Assembly (NCBI RefSeq): GCF_001543245.1
Contig: NZ_CP014163.1
Location: forward strand, 1,532,387-1,596,386
DNA from: Aerococcus urinaehominis
Lineage (GTDB): Bacteria > Bacillota > Bacilli > Lactobacillales > Aerococcaceae
Reading direction: 5' to 3'
Length of the DNA stretch: 64,000 bases
Every line of letters starts with the position of its first letter. The stretch's first letter is position 1. Below are positions 1 to 8,886 of the stretch, piece by piece. The notes under the pieces were generated by a model. It did not search any database. It was not told where the DNA came from and was given only the letters and a program-made list of their open reading frames with translations. The position numbers were made by a program, and so were the translations under genes.

Positions 1-95
1 AAGCGGGGGATGTCAGCCGGCAAAAAAGAAAAAAAGTAATCGATAAACTAGCTGCGGTCCTAATTCTGCAAACTTTCTTGGACAGTCAGCTTTAA
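1..95 (+). CDS. ruvX: 3' end of RuvX/YqgF-type Holliday junction resolvase (partial)
   Basis: Only the last 30 codons are inside the window (frame starting at base 3, TAA at 93-95). The peptide reads [20 protein letters not shown] and continues LQTFLDSQL. The conserved C-terminus of YqgF/RuvX proteins has this pattern: a basic Ser-Arg-Lys-rich stretch, then [16 protein letters not shown]. Known family role: RNase H-fold nuclease linked to pre-16S rRNA processing and Holliday junction resolution. The order ruvX, DUF1292 gene, mltG is the usual Firmicute arrangement and supports the call. The catalytic part lies upstream of the window. Confidence 0.85.
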   Translation, partial: AGDVSRQKRKKVIDKLAAVLILQTFLDSQL

Positions 96-123
96 GCCAG
101 TCTTACGATTAAAGGAGAATAAG

Positions 124-456
124 ATGAGCCAACACACACACGACCACGAACATGACCATAACCACGACCACAATCATGCTCATGACCACGAACATGAGCA
201 TATTACCATTGTTGATGAAGCAGGTAATGAGCAGCTTTATGAGATTCTCTTGACCTTCCATTCTGATGACCATGATAAATCTTATGTAGTGGTTTATCCG
301 GCTGGCGCTGGTGAGGATGAGGCAGTTGAAGTGTCTGCTTTTGCTTATATCGAAGATGAAGATGAAATGTCTGGTCAATTATTACCTATTGAAACGGATG
401 AAGAGTGGGATATGGTAGAAGAAGTCCTCAATACCTTTGTGGAAGAGGAAGAATAG
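124..456 (+). CDS. DUF1292 family protein with His-rich N-terminus (YrzB-like)
   Basis: A 110-residue acidic protein. Its C-terminal two thirds match the DUF1292 (YrzB) pattern: a short beta-rich domain starting at [19 protein letters not shown], followed by a very acidic tail. The function of the family is not established. The odd part is the N-terminus: residues 4-26 are a strict alternation in which every second residue is His (12 His), with Asp, Glu, Asn, Thr or Ala between. Such HxH runs bind Zn, Ni or Co in other proteins, so metal binding is a reasonable inference here. A good Shine-Dalgarno (aaaggag) precedes ATG 124. It lies 28 bp after ruvX, in the conserved ruvX-yrzB-mltG neighbourhood. 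A hairpin repeat array begins 4 nt after its stop. Confidence 0.85.
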
Positions 457-460
457 AAAA

Positions 461-650
461 ACAGGGTGCGAGACGCGGCGTTCAGGCATGGCCATTGGAA
501 GGAAGCAGACCAATAGCTGAAAGCTATTGTGTCAGATTTCTGAAGTGGCGACATGCCTGCTGGGGTCCAACTAAGGGTGTGAGCCCCGGCTGTTTGTATA
601 CCTATAATAGCGAAAGCCCGGGGCTTATGCTCCAGGCTTTTTGCTATCTT
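461..650 (+). repeat. Stop-codon-adjacent hairpin repeat array A (one full unit plus partial unit)
   Basis: The array begins 4 nt after the stop of the DUF1292 gene with acagggtgcgag. The full unit runs to about 573, where the next agggtgtgag begins (period 111). Within the unit the segment ggcatgg pairs with ccatgcc-like sequence on the far side, and aatagct pairs with agctatt around a short loop. The second unit is partial: it diverges after agggtgtgag and ends in a separate GC hairpin (agccccgg with ccggggct, about 582-624). The rest of the gap up to mltG holds only a TATAAT-like box at about 710-715. The same family occurs at 42.4, 48.0, 58.4 and 61.6 kb. Confidence 0.8.
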
Positions 651-746
651 GTAACCATAACTTAATACTGGTTGACCATCTTGTTCTTTTGTCGCTAGGC
701 TTTTTTAGCTATAATAGAGTATAAGTTTAAATAAAGGAGCGATGGC

Positions 747-1916
747 ATGGCCCGATTTTCTAAGAAGAATCCTAAAGATAACCACGATACGTTGACCCAT
801 ATTGAAAGTGAATTTACGACTAATTACTCAAGCAAAGGCTTACGCCGCCATAACCGTTTGGCTGGTTTTGGCAAGTTTTTTATTAGCTTCCTGGTAGTGG
901 CCCTTTTAGCTGGCTTAGGTGCTGGTGGTTATTATGTTTTAGCTGGTAATCCCTTCACTCAGGGCAAAGAAGTTTCCGTAACCATTCCTGATGGTGCTTC
1001 CAGCCAAGAAATTGGCCAGATTTTAGCTCAGGCTGATGTTGTCGCTGACGGGCCTATGTTTGCCCGCTATATGCGGTTAACTGGCCTGGATAATTACCAG
1101 TCAGGCCAATATACTTTTAGGACTGGTGCCGGTTTTCGTCCAGCTGCCCAAAAGTTGGTTGCTGGCGACCAAGATAATCATTCGGCTAACCAATTAACCA
1201 TACCGGAAGGGACCACCCTTGACCAGGTTGCGAGTATTTTAGCTAAATACACGGGTAAAAGTGAAGATGAGGTCCTAGCCTTTTTAGATGACGACCAGTT
1301 CTTTAGCCAAGCCAAGGCAGCTTATCCAGAACTACTGGCTGAGGTTGCTAACCAAGACCAGGTCCGCCACCGTTTAGAGGGCTATCTTTTCCCAGCTACT
1401 TATAATCTAACACCGGACCAAGACCTGGCTGATATTGTGCTAACCATGATTGACCGGACCGACCAAGTCCGCCTTAAGTATGCTGATGATTTGGCCAAGA
1501 GCAAGCTAAGTTTCCATGAGGTATTAACCTTGGCTTCACTTATTGAGGCTGAGGCACCAGACTTGGAAAACCGGGAACGGATTGCAGGGGTCTTCCTCAA
1601 CCGTTTGGAAATTGATATGCCCATCCAGTCAGATATTTCGGTCCTCTATGCCAACCAAACCCATTCAGCTTATGTGACCATTGAGGATACAGAAACGGAT
1701 TCACCTTACAATCTTTATCAAAATACTGGCTTGGGCCCAGGTCCTTTTAATAATCCGGGGGAAGAGGCCATTGAAGCGGCCCTTAATCCAATTCCAAGTG
1801 ACGACCTATATTTTGTTGCCGATCTAAAGACAGGTAAGGTTTACTATTCGAAAGACTATGAAAGCCATAGTAAACTTGTAGACCAGTATGTTTCTGAGGA
1901 AAATGCTGACCTTTAA
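747..1916 (+). CDS. mltG: Endolytic murein transglycosylase MltG
   Basis: A 389-residue membrane-anchored YceG-like protein. MltG family members cut nascent glycan strands inside the chain and set strand length at the cytoplasmic membrane. One membrane segment is visible at about residues 40-66 (FGKFFISFLVVALLAGLGAG), after a basic cytoplasmic N-terminus. The catalytic core motif LASLIEAEAPDLENRERIAG is present, and the Glu at about 267 aligns with the catalytic Glu of the family. It is followed by the conserved FLNRL and by the NPIPS segment near the C-terminus. ATG 747 is preceded by aaaggag. The gene lies between the DUF1292 gene and udk as in many Firmicutes, although the O-methyltransferase and U32 genes often found here are absent; the U32 pair is at 23-25 kb. 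Confidence 0.94.
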   Translation: MARFSKKNPKDNHDTLTHIESEFTTNYSSKGLRRHNRLAGFGKFFISFLVVALLAGLGAGGYYVLAGNPFTQGKEVSVTIPDGASSQEIGQILAQADVVADGPMFARYMRLTGLDNYQSGQYTFRTGAGFRPAAQKLVAGDQDNHSANQLTIPEGTTLDQVASILAKYTGKSEDEVLAFLDDDQFFSQAKAAYPELLAEVANQDQVRHRLEGYLFPATYNLTPDQDLADIVLTMIDRTDQVRLKYADDLAKSKLSFHEVLTLASLIEAEAPDLENRERIAGVFLNRLEIDMPIQSDISVLYANQTHSAYVTIEDTETDSPYNLYQNTGLGPGPFNNPGEEAIEAALNPIPSDDLYFVADLKTGKVYYSKDYESHSKLVDQYVSEENADL

Positions 1917-2010
1917 GCTGATGATCACTTGATCGAGAAAAGAAAGGAAAAATCCAGGGATTAGTCTTGTCAAATATTGACTGATGCGCTATCATGATAA
2001 CAATGTTTTG

Positions 2011-2042
2011 AGAATGAGTGGATACCTGCTCATTCTTTCTTT
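2011..2042 (+). terminator. Probable rho-independent terminator after mltG
   Basis: Inverted repeat agaatgag (2011-2018) with ctcattct (2029-2036), followed by a T-rich stretch. The stem is only 8 bp and AT-rich, so it is weak. It separates mltG from udk. Confidence 0.5.
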
Positions 2043-2065
2043 ATGTATAGAAATGAGGTAATAGC

Positions 2066-2701
2066 ATGGCTGAACAAATTATTATTGGTGTAACTGGTGG
2101 TTCTGGATCTGGTAAGACAAGTGTCACGAAACAATTGATGTCCCACTTCGACAACCTTTCTTTGGTTTATATTGAGCAAGATGCCTACTATAAGGACCAG
2201 AGTGATAAGCCGATGTCAGAACGGATTAAGACCAATTATGACCATCCCAAGGCCTTTGATATGGAACTTTTAAAAGACCATGTGCGTCAATTAATGGCTG
2301 GCCATGCCATTGATATGCCTGTTTATGACTACAGCCAGCATACCCGGTCTGACCAAACCGTGCATTTAGAGCCTAAAGAAATCATTATTATTGAGGGCAT
2401 TTTAGTATTGGATGATCCTGAGTTGCGTGATTTAATGGATATTAAGGTTTTTGTGGAAACAGACGCTGATGTCCGTATTTTACGGCGGATTGTGCGCGAT
2501 ATGGAGGAACGGGGCCGGACCCTGGAATCAGTTATTGACCAATACCTATCTGTAGTTAAGCCTATGCATGAACAATTTATCGAGCCAACCAAACGTTATG
2601 CCGATATTATTATCCCTGAAGGTGGCAGCAATACTGTGGCCATTGACCTCTTACAAACTAAGCTATCTGCGATTTTATTAGGTAATTCTGCCGAAAAATA
2701 G
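2066..2701 (+). CDS. udk: Uridine kinase
   Basis: A 211-residue protein matching uridine/cytidine kinase, which phosphorylates uridine and cytidine to UMP and CMP in pyrimidine salvage, in the cytoplasm. The P-loop GGSGSGKT is at residues 11-18. The nucleoside-binding region follows ([25 protein letters not shown]), then the lid segment [12 protein letters not shown] and the motif [14 protein letters not shown]. Length equals the family norm. The start is ATG 2066, preceded by gaggta. It sits just before greA, an order seen across Bacillales and Lactobacillales. Confidence 0.96.
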   Translation: MAEQIIIGVTGGSGSGKTSVTKQLMSHFDNLSLVYIEQDAYYKDQSDKPMSERIKTNYDHPKAFDMELLKDHVRQLMAGHAIDMPVYDYSQHTRSDQTVHLEPKEIIIIEGILVLDDPELRDLMDIKVFVETDADVRILRRIVRDMEERGRTLESVIDQYLSVVKPMHEQFIEPTKRYADIIIPEGGSNTVAIDLLQTKLSAILLGNSAEK

Positions 2702-2797
2702 TTGTTAGTGAACCGAGAGGGAATATTACTTGAATATTTAGCCAAAGGGTGCTAATCTTAACCCTATATTTTATGATTGTTAGGAGAATGTTAGTAA

Positions 2798-3277
2798 ATG
2801 GATGAAAAAACATATCCAATGACTGAGGAAGGCAAGGCAAAGTTACAAGCTGAGCTGGACCAATTAAAATCAGTTGACCGTAAAGAAATTGTTGAGCGAA
2901 TTAAAATTGCCCGTTCATATGGTGACCTTTCTGAAAACTCAGAGTATGAGGCAGCCAAGAATGAGCAGGCCATTTTAGAAGGTCAAATTTCTAAACTAGA
3001 ACAAATGATTCGTTATGCTGAAATCATTGACCCAGATGATGTTGCCGCTGATGTGGTGAGCTTGGGTAAAAAGGTCAGCTTTACAGAATTGCCTGATGGT
3101 GAAGAGGAAACTTATTCTATCGTAGGTAAGGCTGAAGCTAGCCCCCTAGATGGTAAAATTTCTAATGATTCACCAATTGCTCAAGCCTTAATTGGTCACA
3201 AATTGGGGGAAGAAGTTGAAATTGAATCACCAGGCGGTTCTTTCTCAGTTAAAATTACGGGCGTTGCCCAACTATAA
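2798..3277 (+). CDS. greA: Transcription elongation factor GreA
   Basis: A 159-residue protein of typical GreA length. It rescues backtracked RNA polymerase by stimulating transcript cleavage. The N-terminal coiled-coil carries the acidic tip motif ([19 protein letters not shown]), and the C-terminal FKBP-like domain has the [21 protein letters not shown] pattern. Shine-Dalgarno taggag lies upstream of ATG 2798. A terminator follows directly. Confidence 0.97.
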   Translation: MDEKTYPMTEEGKAKLQAELDQLKSVDRKEIVERIKIARSYGDLSENSEYEAAKNEQAILEGQISKLEQMIRYAEIIDPDDVAADVVSLGKKVSFTELPDGEEETYSIVGKAEASPLDGKISNDSPIAQALIGHKLGEEVEIESPGGSFSVKITGVAQL

Positions 3278-3284
3278 GACTTAG

Positions 3285-3316
3285 AGGGCTTAGGCAGGTT
3301 TGCCGGCCCTTTTTTG
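3285..3316 (+). terminator. Rho-independent terminator after greA
   Basis: The stem agggc-tta-ggca pairs with tgcc-ggccct (3285-3310), followed by a T6 run. It separates greA from the lia operon, whose first Shine-Dalgarno begins only a few bases later. Confidence 0.8.
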
Positions 3317-3331
3317 CTAGGAGGTCCAGCT

Positions 3332-4027
3332 ATGTTTAGGTTATTGCTACTAATTGGCCTGTGTGTCATGCTTGCTAGTCTCTTATTTTCATTACAATCT
3401 AACTGGCTAGCAGCTGTGTTTTTTGCCCTGGCCTTAGCCAGCCTCGCGCTAGCAGCTTGCTGGCCGGCCAACCGTCACCGCTATCGTTACCAAATCCGCT
3501 TGGTTAATCTAGCCTGGTTGGGCTTGGCGGTGAGTTTATTATTGGTTAGCCGCTGGGGGCTGGCCCTGGCCTTCTCTTTAGTGGCTGGCCTAGCCTTTTT
3601 TCTGGTTAGCTACAGGCAGGGCCGGGCGCCTGACCAGGATGCAGTTGAGACACAAGCTTGGCTACATTGGCCGGCTGAATTAGCCAACCAAGCTAGCCAG
3701 CCCCGATTTTTGACGAGTGGCTACCAGTACTTTAGTGTTTTTGGTCCCAATTTTGTAGACTTGGCTTCCATATTTATTGATCAAAGCCAAGACCAGGTAC
3801 AAATTATTTGCTTATTTGGCCGGTTGAAAATTGTTGTCCCGGATGGGGTTGAGCTGGTCTGCCGTTACCAAGCTTTGAGTGGCGACTTGGTCTACCAAGA
3901 CCAGCAGTATTTTATAAATAACCAATACCAGGTGTTGTATCTCGGCCAGGCTAATAGTAATCAAACTCGGCCAGTCCAAGTTGTTGTGACCCAGATCTTG
4001 GGTAAATGCGAGGTGGTGGACTTATGA
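3332..4027 (+). CDS. liaF: LiaF-like membrane regulator of a cell-envelope stress system
   Basis: A 231-residue membrane protein. About four hydrophobic segments fill residues 1-90, followed by a soluble C-terminal domain (VDLASIFIDQSQDQVQIICL ... IVVPDGVELVCRYQALSGDL) that matches the LiaF/VraT C-terminal domain. Family role: it inhibits the cognate kinase LiaS in the absence of envelope damage. I chose ATG 3332 because aggagg lies 7-8 nt upstream; a TTG 18 nt earlier is in frame but has no site. Its stop overlaps the next ATG (ATGA), so it is translationally coupled to liaS. The liaF-liaS-liaR order is diagnostic. Confidence 0.87.
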   Translation: MFRLLLLIGLCVMLASLLFSLQSNWLAAVFFALALASLALAACWPANRHRYRYQIRLVNLAWLGLAVSLLLVSRWGLALAFSLVAGLAFFLVSYRQGRAPDQDAVETQAWLHWPAELANQASQPRFLTSGYQYFSVFGPNFVDLASIFIDQSQDQVQIICLFGRLKIVVPDGVELVCRYQALSGDLVYQDQQYFINNQYQVLYLGQANSNQTRPVQVVVTQILGKCEVVDL

Positions 4028-5058
4028 TTTGGCGACGTTTGTTACGCTTGGTGGCTGTGAATTGTTTATTGCTGGTGGTCGTTTTAGCCCTAGTTTTACC
4101 CGACCAACTGCTTGCCTTAACTGGCCTGACGCCCTGGCAACTTATCCTAACTGGAACAAGGTTGCTAGCGACAATTCTAGCCCTGGGCTTAGTTGGAGGC
4201 TTAATCCAGTACCTGTTATTATTCCAGGGGGAGCGTCAGCTGACTAAAAAATTAAAATTTTTACTTGATCATCACTATGATTATGCTGACCAGCTAGATG
4301 GCCAAGACCAGGTTTACTACGGCCCTAAAATCCAGGCACTATTGGCAGAGTTAAGCGACCAAGCCAAGCATAGCCGACCAGCTAGTGGGGACCAGTTCAG
4401 GGGTGATCAGGCGGACCTGGTGGCTGCAACCATTCAGGCTGAACGACAAAGAATCGGCCGGGAGCTCCATGATTCGGTCTCCCAGCAGTTATTTGCTATG
4501 GCCATGCTCTTATCTACTCTGGACCAGATGATTCCCAGTGACCAGGCTGAGGGCCAGTTAGTAGCCAAGGTAAATGAGATGGTCGCCCAGGCCCAAGCCG
4601 AAATGCGGGCGCTCTTATTACGTTTACGGCCGGTATCCCTGCAGAATCATAGCCTGGTCCAGGGTATTAAGCGCCTGTTTAATGAATTAGATGGCAAGTT
4701 GGCCATCAGTTTAACCACCGATTTGGCGGATATTAGCCTGCCAGCTGAAATTGAAGACCAGCTCTTCCGCGTGGTTCAAGAACTATTGACCAATAGTCTC
4801 CGTCATGCCCAGGCTAGCCATATTCACTGTGCCTTGTTTTATGACCAGGGAATTGTTCTCCGCTTTTCTGATGATGGCCAAGGTTTTGATAGCCAGGATG
4901 ACCATCTAGCGGGCTATGGTCTAAATAATATTAAGCAAAGAATCCAGGATTTAGGAGGCCGGGTTAACTTTAATAGTCAACTGGGCCGAGGTACCCAGGT
5001 GGTCATTAAACTACCAGCCTATTTAAAGATAGAGGAGGAAGCAGACAACCATGATTGA
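4024..5058 (+). CDS. liaS: LiaS/VraS-like sensor histidine kinase
   Basis: A 344-residue NarL-type sensor kinase. Two N-terminal membrane segments (about residues 7-60) are separated by a very short extracytoplasmic loop, typical of intramembrane-sensing kinases. The HisKA_3 motif [20 protein letters not shown] carries the phospho-accepting His at about 149. The ATP-binding domain has the N box ([14 protein letters not shown]) and glycine boxes ([29 protein letters not shown]). ATG 4024 overlaps the liaF stop, and the gene's own stop overlaps liaR by 8 bp. Inferred role: senses cell-wall antibiotics or envelope damage. Confidence 0.9.
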   Translation: MIWRRLLRLVAVNCLLLVVVLALVLPDQLLALTGLTPWQLILTGTRLLATILALGLVGGLIQYLLLFQGERQLTKKLKFLLDHHYDYADQLDGQDQVYYGPKIQALLAELSDQAKHSRPASGDQFRGDQADLVAATIQAERQRIGRELHDSVSQQLFAMAMLLSTLDQMIPSDQAEGQLVAKVNEMVAQAQAEMRALLLRLRPVSLQNHSLVQGIKRLFNELDGKLAISLTTDLADISLPAEIEDQLFRVVQELLTNSLRHAQASHIHCALFYDQGIVLRFSDDGQGFDSQDDHLAGYGLNNIKQRIQDLGGRVNFNSQLGRGTQVVIKLPAYLKIEEEADNHD

Positions 5059-5683
5059 TGTGTTAATTGTTGATGACCACGAGATGGTACGCTTGGGCGT
5101 GGCAAGTTTTATTAATATCCAAGCCGATATGCAGGTAGTGGCAGAAGCCAGCAACGGCCAGGAGGGCTATGATTTAGCCATGAGCTACCAGCCAGATGTC
5201 ATTTTGATGGATGTGGTCATGGACCAGATGGACGGTATTACTGCCACCAAAAAAATATTGGCGGACTGGCCCCAGGCGAAAATTTTGATGGTCACTTCAT
5301 TTTTAGATGATGATATGCTTTATCCAGCTTTAGAGGCTGGGGCGGCAGGTTACCTGTTAAAAACCTCGTCAGCCCAGGAAATCGCCCAGGCCATCCGCCA
5401 GGTCGACCAAGGCGAGGAAGTCTTGACGGACAAGGTGTCGGATAAAATCCGGACCGATCAATTTAAAAAGCAGGAAAAAACCAAGCATGATGACCTGACC
5501 AAGCGGGAGCTAGAGGTTCTACTCTTAGTTGCCCAGGGGAAAACCAACCAGGAAATCGCTCAAGACCTCTTTATCAGTTTAAAGACGGTTAAGACCCATG
5601 TTTCTAATATACTGGCTAAGCTAGAGGTTGAGGACCGAACTCAGGCGACTATCTATGCCTTCCAGCATGATCTAGTGAAATAG
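5051..5683 (+). CDS. liaR: LiaR/VraR-like response regulator
   Basis: A 210-residue NarL-family regulator. The receiver domain has the acidic pair D8-D9 and the phosphorylatable Asp54 ([12 protein letters not shown]), Thr at about 82 (MVTSF) and the conserved Lys (LLKTSS). The C-terminal LuxR-type helix-turn-helix reads [20 protein letters not shown] followed by [14 protein letters not shown]. The gene overlaps liaS and closes the operon, which ends at a strong terminator. No target promoter can be assigned from this window. Confidence 0.93.
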   Translation: MIDVLIVDDHEMVRLGVASFINIQADMQVVAEASNGQEGYDLAMSYQPDVILMDVVMDQMDGITATKKILADWPQAKILMVTSFLDDDMLYPALEAGAAGYLLKTSSAQEIAQAIRQVDQGEEVLTDKVSDKIRTDQFKKQEKTKHDDLTKRELEVLLLVAQGKTNQEIAQDLFISLKTVKTHVSNILAKLEVEDRTQATIYAFQHDLVK

Positions 5684-5696
5684 ATATAATGGTTGC

Positions 5697-5750
5697 ATAA
5701 AAGACCAAATAAGTTAGTTCATTAGGACAACTTATTTGGTCTTTTATAGT
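5697..5750 (+). terminator. Strong terminator after liaR
   Basis: A perfect 19-bp inverted repeat (5697-5715 with 5729-5747, ataaaagaccaaataagtt and its complement) around a 13-nt loop, with T-rich sequence on both strands. Confidence 0.9.
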
Positions 5751-5788
5751 TGTATATATTAATGTCTGTTAAACTGACTAAAATAAAT

Positions 5789-6008
5789 GGTTCTATACTT
5801 TTTGGTGTTGGTGAGTACAAACTCACTGACACCTTTTTTATTTAGAATCATAAAAAACTAGTGAATTCTTTATAATTAAGTTGTCACACAAAACTAAAAA
5901 GGAGAATTCACATGGCTCAAAATGATTGTAGCAAAAACCTGAAAAATAAAAAAGACCGAAGTTAAAACTTCGATCTTTAATATCACCAACACGATTTGAC
6001 AAAGAGTC
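5789..6008. mobile_element. Internally deleted ISL3-like insertion sequence remnant (about 220 bp)
   Basis: The left end starts ggttctatactttttggtgt, and the right end, read on the other strand, starts gactctttgtcaaatcgtgt. Both continue into tggtga, so these look like related terminal inverted repeats. The ends resemble those of ISL3-family elements (GGxTCTTTxTCAAATC type). Just inside the left end is aaggag and an ATG (5911) opening a 16-codon reading frame, MAQNDCSKNLKNKKDRS, which looks like the start of an ISL3 transposase and then stops near the right end. Nearly the whole transposase is therefore missing. No clear 8-bp target duplication is visible. A left-end hairpin (ggtgt/acacc, gtgagt/actcac) lies at 5804-5833. 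Confidence 0.6.
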
Positions 6009-6013
6009 AAAAA

Positions 6014-6048
6014 AAGACTGAAGTTTCATCATAACTTCAGTCTTTCTT
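6014..6048 (-). terminator. Terminator of the rpoY-rnjA operon
   Basis: Perfect inverted repeat aagactgaagtt (6014-6025) with aacttcagtctt (6033-6044). Read on the minus strand it ends in a run of T, directly after rnjA. The plus strand also has T-rich sequence, so it may work in both directions. Confidence 0.85.
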
Positions 6049-6057
6049 GTTTATATG

Positions 6058-7731
6058 TTAAACACTCATAACAACAGGCATAATCATTGGATGGCGCTTA
6101 GTCCGCTTGTAGAGGAAGGGTCTAAGGGCATTCTGCATAGATTCCCGTAGCATGTGGGCATCAACCGGTTTGCCAGAATTGAGGTGGCCGATGACATTGG
6201 TCATGATCACCTTTTGGGCATCCTGGATGAGGTCGCCTGATTCTCGCATGTAGATAAAGCCACGTGAGACAATATCAGGGCCAGCTAGGAGTTCATTGCG
6301 GCTAAAGTCGATGGTGACAACCACAACAACTAGGCCATCTTCTGACAGGTTGCGGCGGTCGTTCAGGACAATATTACCGATATCACCGATACCCTTGCCA
6401 TCAACATAGACATCGCCAGCTTGGACAGAACCGGCACGGCGAGCAGTGTCTTTGGTCAAGGCTAAAACATCACCGGAATCCATGACAAAGGTATTGTCTT
6501 TTGCCATGCCCATATCGTGGGCCAGACCGGCTTGAATCGATAGCATCCGGTATTCACCGTGGACTGGCATAAAGAATTTCGGTTTGAGTAGGGACAGCAT
6601 TAATTTCTGTTCCTGTTGGCCACCGTGGCCAGAGGTATGGATATTATTAACCTTACCATGGATGACCTTGGCACCAGCCTCTAAGAGTTGGTTGATGACC
6701 CGGTTAACTGATACGGTGTTACCAGGAATTGGTGAAGATGAGAAGATAACGGTATCCTCAGGTTGGATAGAAATTTGCCGGTGGGTCCCGTTAGCAATCC
6801 GGCTCAGGGCAGCCATAGGTTCACCTTGAGAACCGGTACACATAATCATGACTTCATTGGCTGGATATTGGTTGACCTGGTTACCTTCAATCAGACTAGC
6901 GTCTGGTATAGATAGGTAGCCTAATTCACGGGCATTGCGGATAGCCGCTTCCATTGACCGACCAAAAACAGCAATTTTACGGTCTTGTTCCAAGGCGACT
7001 TCAATGGCCTGGGTCAGACGGGAAATATTAGAGGCAAAGCTGGCGAAAATAATCCGCCCATCAATGTCAGCCATAATATTTCTTAAGGAGTCGCCAACTA
7101 CCTGTTCGGACTTAGTAAATTCCGGGATTTCAGCGTTAGTCGAGTCACCCATCATACAGAGGACGCCTTCAGCACCTAACTTAGCCATTTTATGAATATC
7201 AGCTGGACGACCAACTGGAGTAAAGTCAAACTTGTAATCACCAGTGAAGACAATGTTTCCTGGTGGCGTTTTAACCACAATACCCATGGCTTCTGGAATG
7301 GAGTGGGCGGTTAGGTAGAAGGAGACTGAAGTCTTGCGGAATTTAATGATGGAATCATCGTCAATTTCGTGTAGTTCAGCATCCCTTAAGAGGCCGTGCT
7401 CGTCTAACTTGTTACGAATCAAGGCCATGGCTAGCTTGCCAGCATAGATCGGCACATTGATTTGCTTGAGGAAGAAGGGAATCCCACCAATATGGTCCTC
7501 ATGACCGTGAGAAATAAAGAGCCCCTTGATTTTATCCTGGTTTTCAACGAGGTAAGTATAGTCATTAATCACGTAGTCAATACCAAGTAGGTCTTCTTCT
7601 GGGAATTTAACCCCGCAGTCCAAGACAATGATTTCATCTTGGAATTGAACCACGTACATATTCTTCCCGATTTCGCCAAGTCCCCCTAGGGCGAAAACGC
7701 CTACTTCGTTATTTTTAATATTAGCTTTCAC
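6058..7731 (-). CDS. rnjA: Ribonuclease J1
   Basis: A 557-residue metallo-beta-lactamase/beta-CASP nuclease with endo- and 5'-3' exoribonuclease activity in mRNA and rRNA processing. The intact zinc motif HGHEDHIGG is at about residues 75-83, with His at AHSIPEA and Asp in FTGDYKFDF. The beta-CASP region contains [20 protein letters not shown] and PVHGEYR. The intact catalytic motif favours J1 over the J2 paralogue. The start is GTG 7731, which overlaps the rpoY stop (TAGTG). The rpoY-rnjA pairing is standard in Bacillales and Lactobacillales. Confidence 0.94.
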   Translation of the reverse strand: MKANIKNNEVGVFALGGLGEIGKNMYVVQFQDEIIVLDCGVKFPEEDLLGIDYVINDYTYLVENQDKIKGLFISHGHEDHIGGIPFFLKQINVPIYAGKLAMALIRNKLDEHGLLRDAELHEIDDDSIIKFRKTSVSFYLTAHSIPEAMGIVVKTPPGNIVFTGDYKFDFTPVGRPADIHKMAKLGAEGVLCMMGDSTNAEIPEFTKSEQVVGDSLRNIMADIDGRIIFASFASNISRLTQAIEVALEQDRKIAVFGRSMEAAIRNARELGYLSIPDASLIEGNQVNQYPANEVMIMCTGSQGEPMAALSRIANGTHRQISIQPEDTVIFSSSPIPGNTVSVNRVINQLLEAGAKVIHGKVNNIHTSGHGGQQEQKLMLSLLKPKFFMPVHGEYRMLSIQAGLAHDMGMAKDNTFVMDSGDVLALTKDTARRAGSVQAGDVYVDGKGIGDIGNIVLNDRRNLSEDGLVVVVVTIDFSRNELLAGPDIVSRGFIYMRESGDLIQDAQKVIMTNVIGHLNSGKPVDAHMLRESMQNALRPFLYKRTKRHPMIMPVVMSV

Positions 7732-7949
7732 TAATTATCAAACTCCGTTAACTGATAATATTCTCGACTTTGTTCATAAGCCAAGTGGTCACCTTCTAGA
7801 ATTTGAATGTACTCGACATTGTAGGGGGTATTTTGTTCAATGGCTTGGCGCACTTCTCTTTCGCTCTCTGCTTCCATGTAGAGGGTCTGAGTTGCCTCGC
7901 GTCGTGGTACTTCAACTTTTGATTCTTGGTAAGTTACTTTAAAAATCAT
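7731..7949 (-). CDS. rpoY: RNA polymerase epsilon subunit
   Basis: A 72-residue protein starting [20 protein letters not shown] and continuing [14 protein letters not shown]. This matches the small Firmicute RNA polymerase accessory subunit epsilon (RpoY, former DUF1447). It has the typical length and lies directly upstream of, and overlapping, rnjA, as in Bacillus subtilis. A Shine-Dalgarno aaaggagtt precedes the ATG. Confidence 0.93.
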   Translation of the reverse strand: MIFKVTYQESKVEVPRREATQTLYMEAESEREVRQAIEQNTPYNVEYIQILEGDHLAYEQSREYYQLTEFDN

Positions 7950-8057
7950 GCATTAACTCCTTTACTTTTTATTTTTTACAGTTCAAATGGCTACTAATAG
8001 TTTACCACAATATTAGCTAATAAGGAATTCTTAGTCTTTATTAGGCGTAGTTTTGGC

Positions 8058-8792
8058 CTATTCTTCGGCTTCAGCAATTTCATCACTTAAATTAGCTAGG
8101 CTGATATCCTGGTCGAGAAAGTCACTGTCTTGAGTGGGGAAGTTTTGCAGGAAGGCATCTTGGTGTTGCCAGAAGATCTCGCCATCAGTTAGGTTGAAGT
8201 CAAACAGGTGGCCACCAAACTGGCGGTCATCAGAAATAAAATGGAGGTGGAAGCCCGGGGCAGCCACATTAGCAAAAATTTCTGGTGTATAGAAGCCCAT
8301 GACCGTGCCTTGGGTGGTTGCTTCAGAAAAAAGCGCTTGATTTTGCGAGGCTTCAATTAAGCGGGGGTAGGGCCGGTCTTGCTTGGGTACGGCCCGGACA
8401 GTGACATCGGTAAAGGTGCCCTTAATCATGACAGCGTGAAAAAGATTTTTAGAGGCAAACATTTCTGGTAAGATCAGCTTGATGGTTTTATCACTGAGCA
8501 CTGAGCTGGTCTGCATGTGTTTGGCCTTGCCTAGATCAAAATCAGCTACGGCCGCATAGGGGACGAGTTCGTCACCAGACAATTTGATGACATCGCCATT
8601 GGTCCGGCATTGGTAGCCGATGCCGTCTAGGATAATCAATTCGCCATCGAAATCATCTAGGGTACCGATGCCCAAATTACCAAATTCAAGTAGTTCTTTC
8701 ATAGATAGGGTGCCGGCAAAGAGCCCTTCCATTAGGGCACCCAGGGTATTATGCTGGAATAAAACAGCCTTGTTATCAAAATATGCGGCCAT
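8058..8792 (-). CDS. budA: Alpha-acetolactate decarboxylase
   Basis: A 244-residue cytoplasmic enzyme that converts acetolactate to acetoin. Family hallmarks are present: GNLGIGTLDDFDGELIILDG near the N-terminus, and the Zn-binding HLHFISDDRQFGGH with its paired His residues. The start chosen is ATG 8792, about 9 nt after aaagga; an ATG three codons upstream overlaps that site and is less likely. No acetolactate synthase gene is nearby, so this gene is separate from the rest of the acetoin pathway. It is divergent from the membrane protein gene at 8887. Confidence 0.93.
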   Translation of the reverse strand: MAAYFDNKAVLFQHNTLGALMEGLFAGTLSMKELLEFGNLGIGTLDDFDGELIILDGIGYQCRTNGDVIKLSGDELVPYAAVADFDLGKAKHMQTSSVLSDKTIKLILPEMFASKNLFHAVMIKGTFTDVTVRAVPKQDRPYPRLIEASQNQALFSEATTQGTVMGFYTPEIFANVAAPGFHLHFISDDRQFGGHLFDFNLTDGEIFWQHQDAFLQNFPTQDSDFLDQDISLANLSDEIAEAEE

Positions 8793-8886
8793 TACAATCA
8801 TCCTTTCACAGGCTTTTCACTATTATAGCAAATCTCAGCTAGCATATAAGGGGTAAAGCTTGCTATAATGGCGGGGAGGTGATGAT

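Noticed and set aside
405-665. Open frame of 86 codons overlapping the DUF1292 gene end and array A
   Set aside because: It starts inside the DUF1292 gene in another frame and reads through the hairpin repeat; no ribosome site.
5838-6032. Minus-strand open frame of 64 codons
   Set aside because: It runs antisense through the ISL3 remnant and two hairpins, with no ribosome site; it is a by-product of the inverted repeats.
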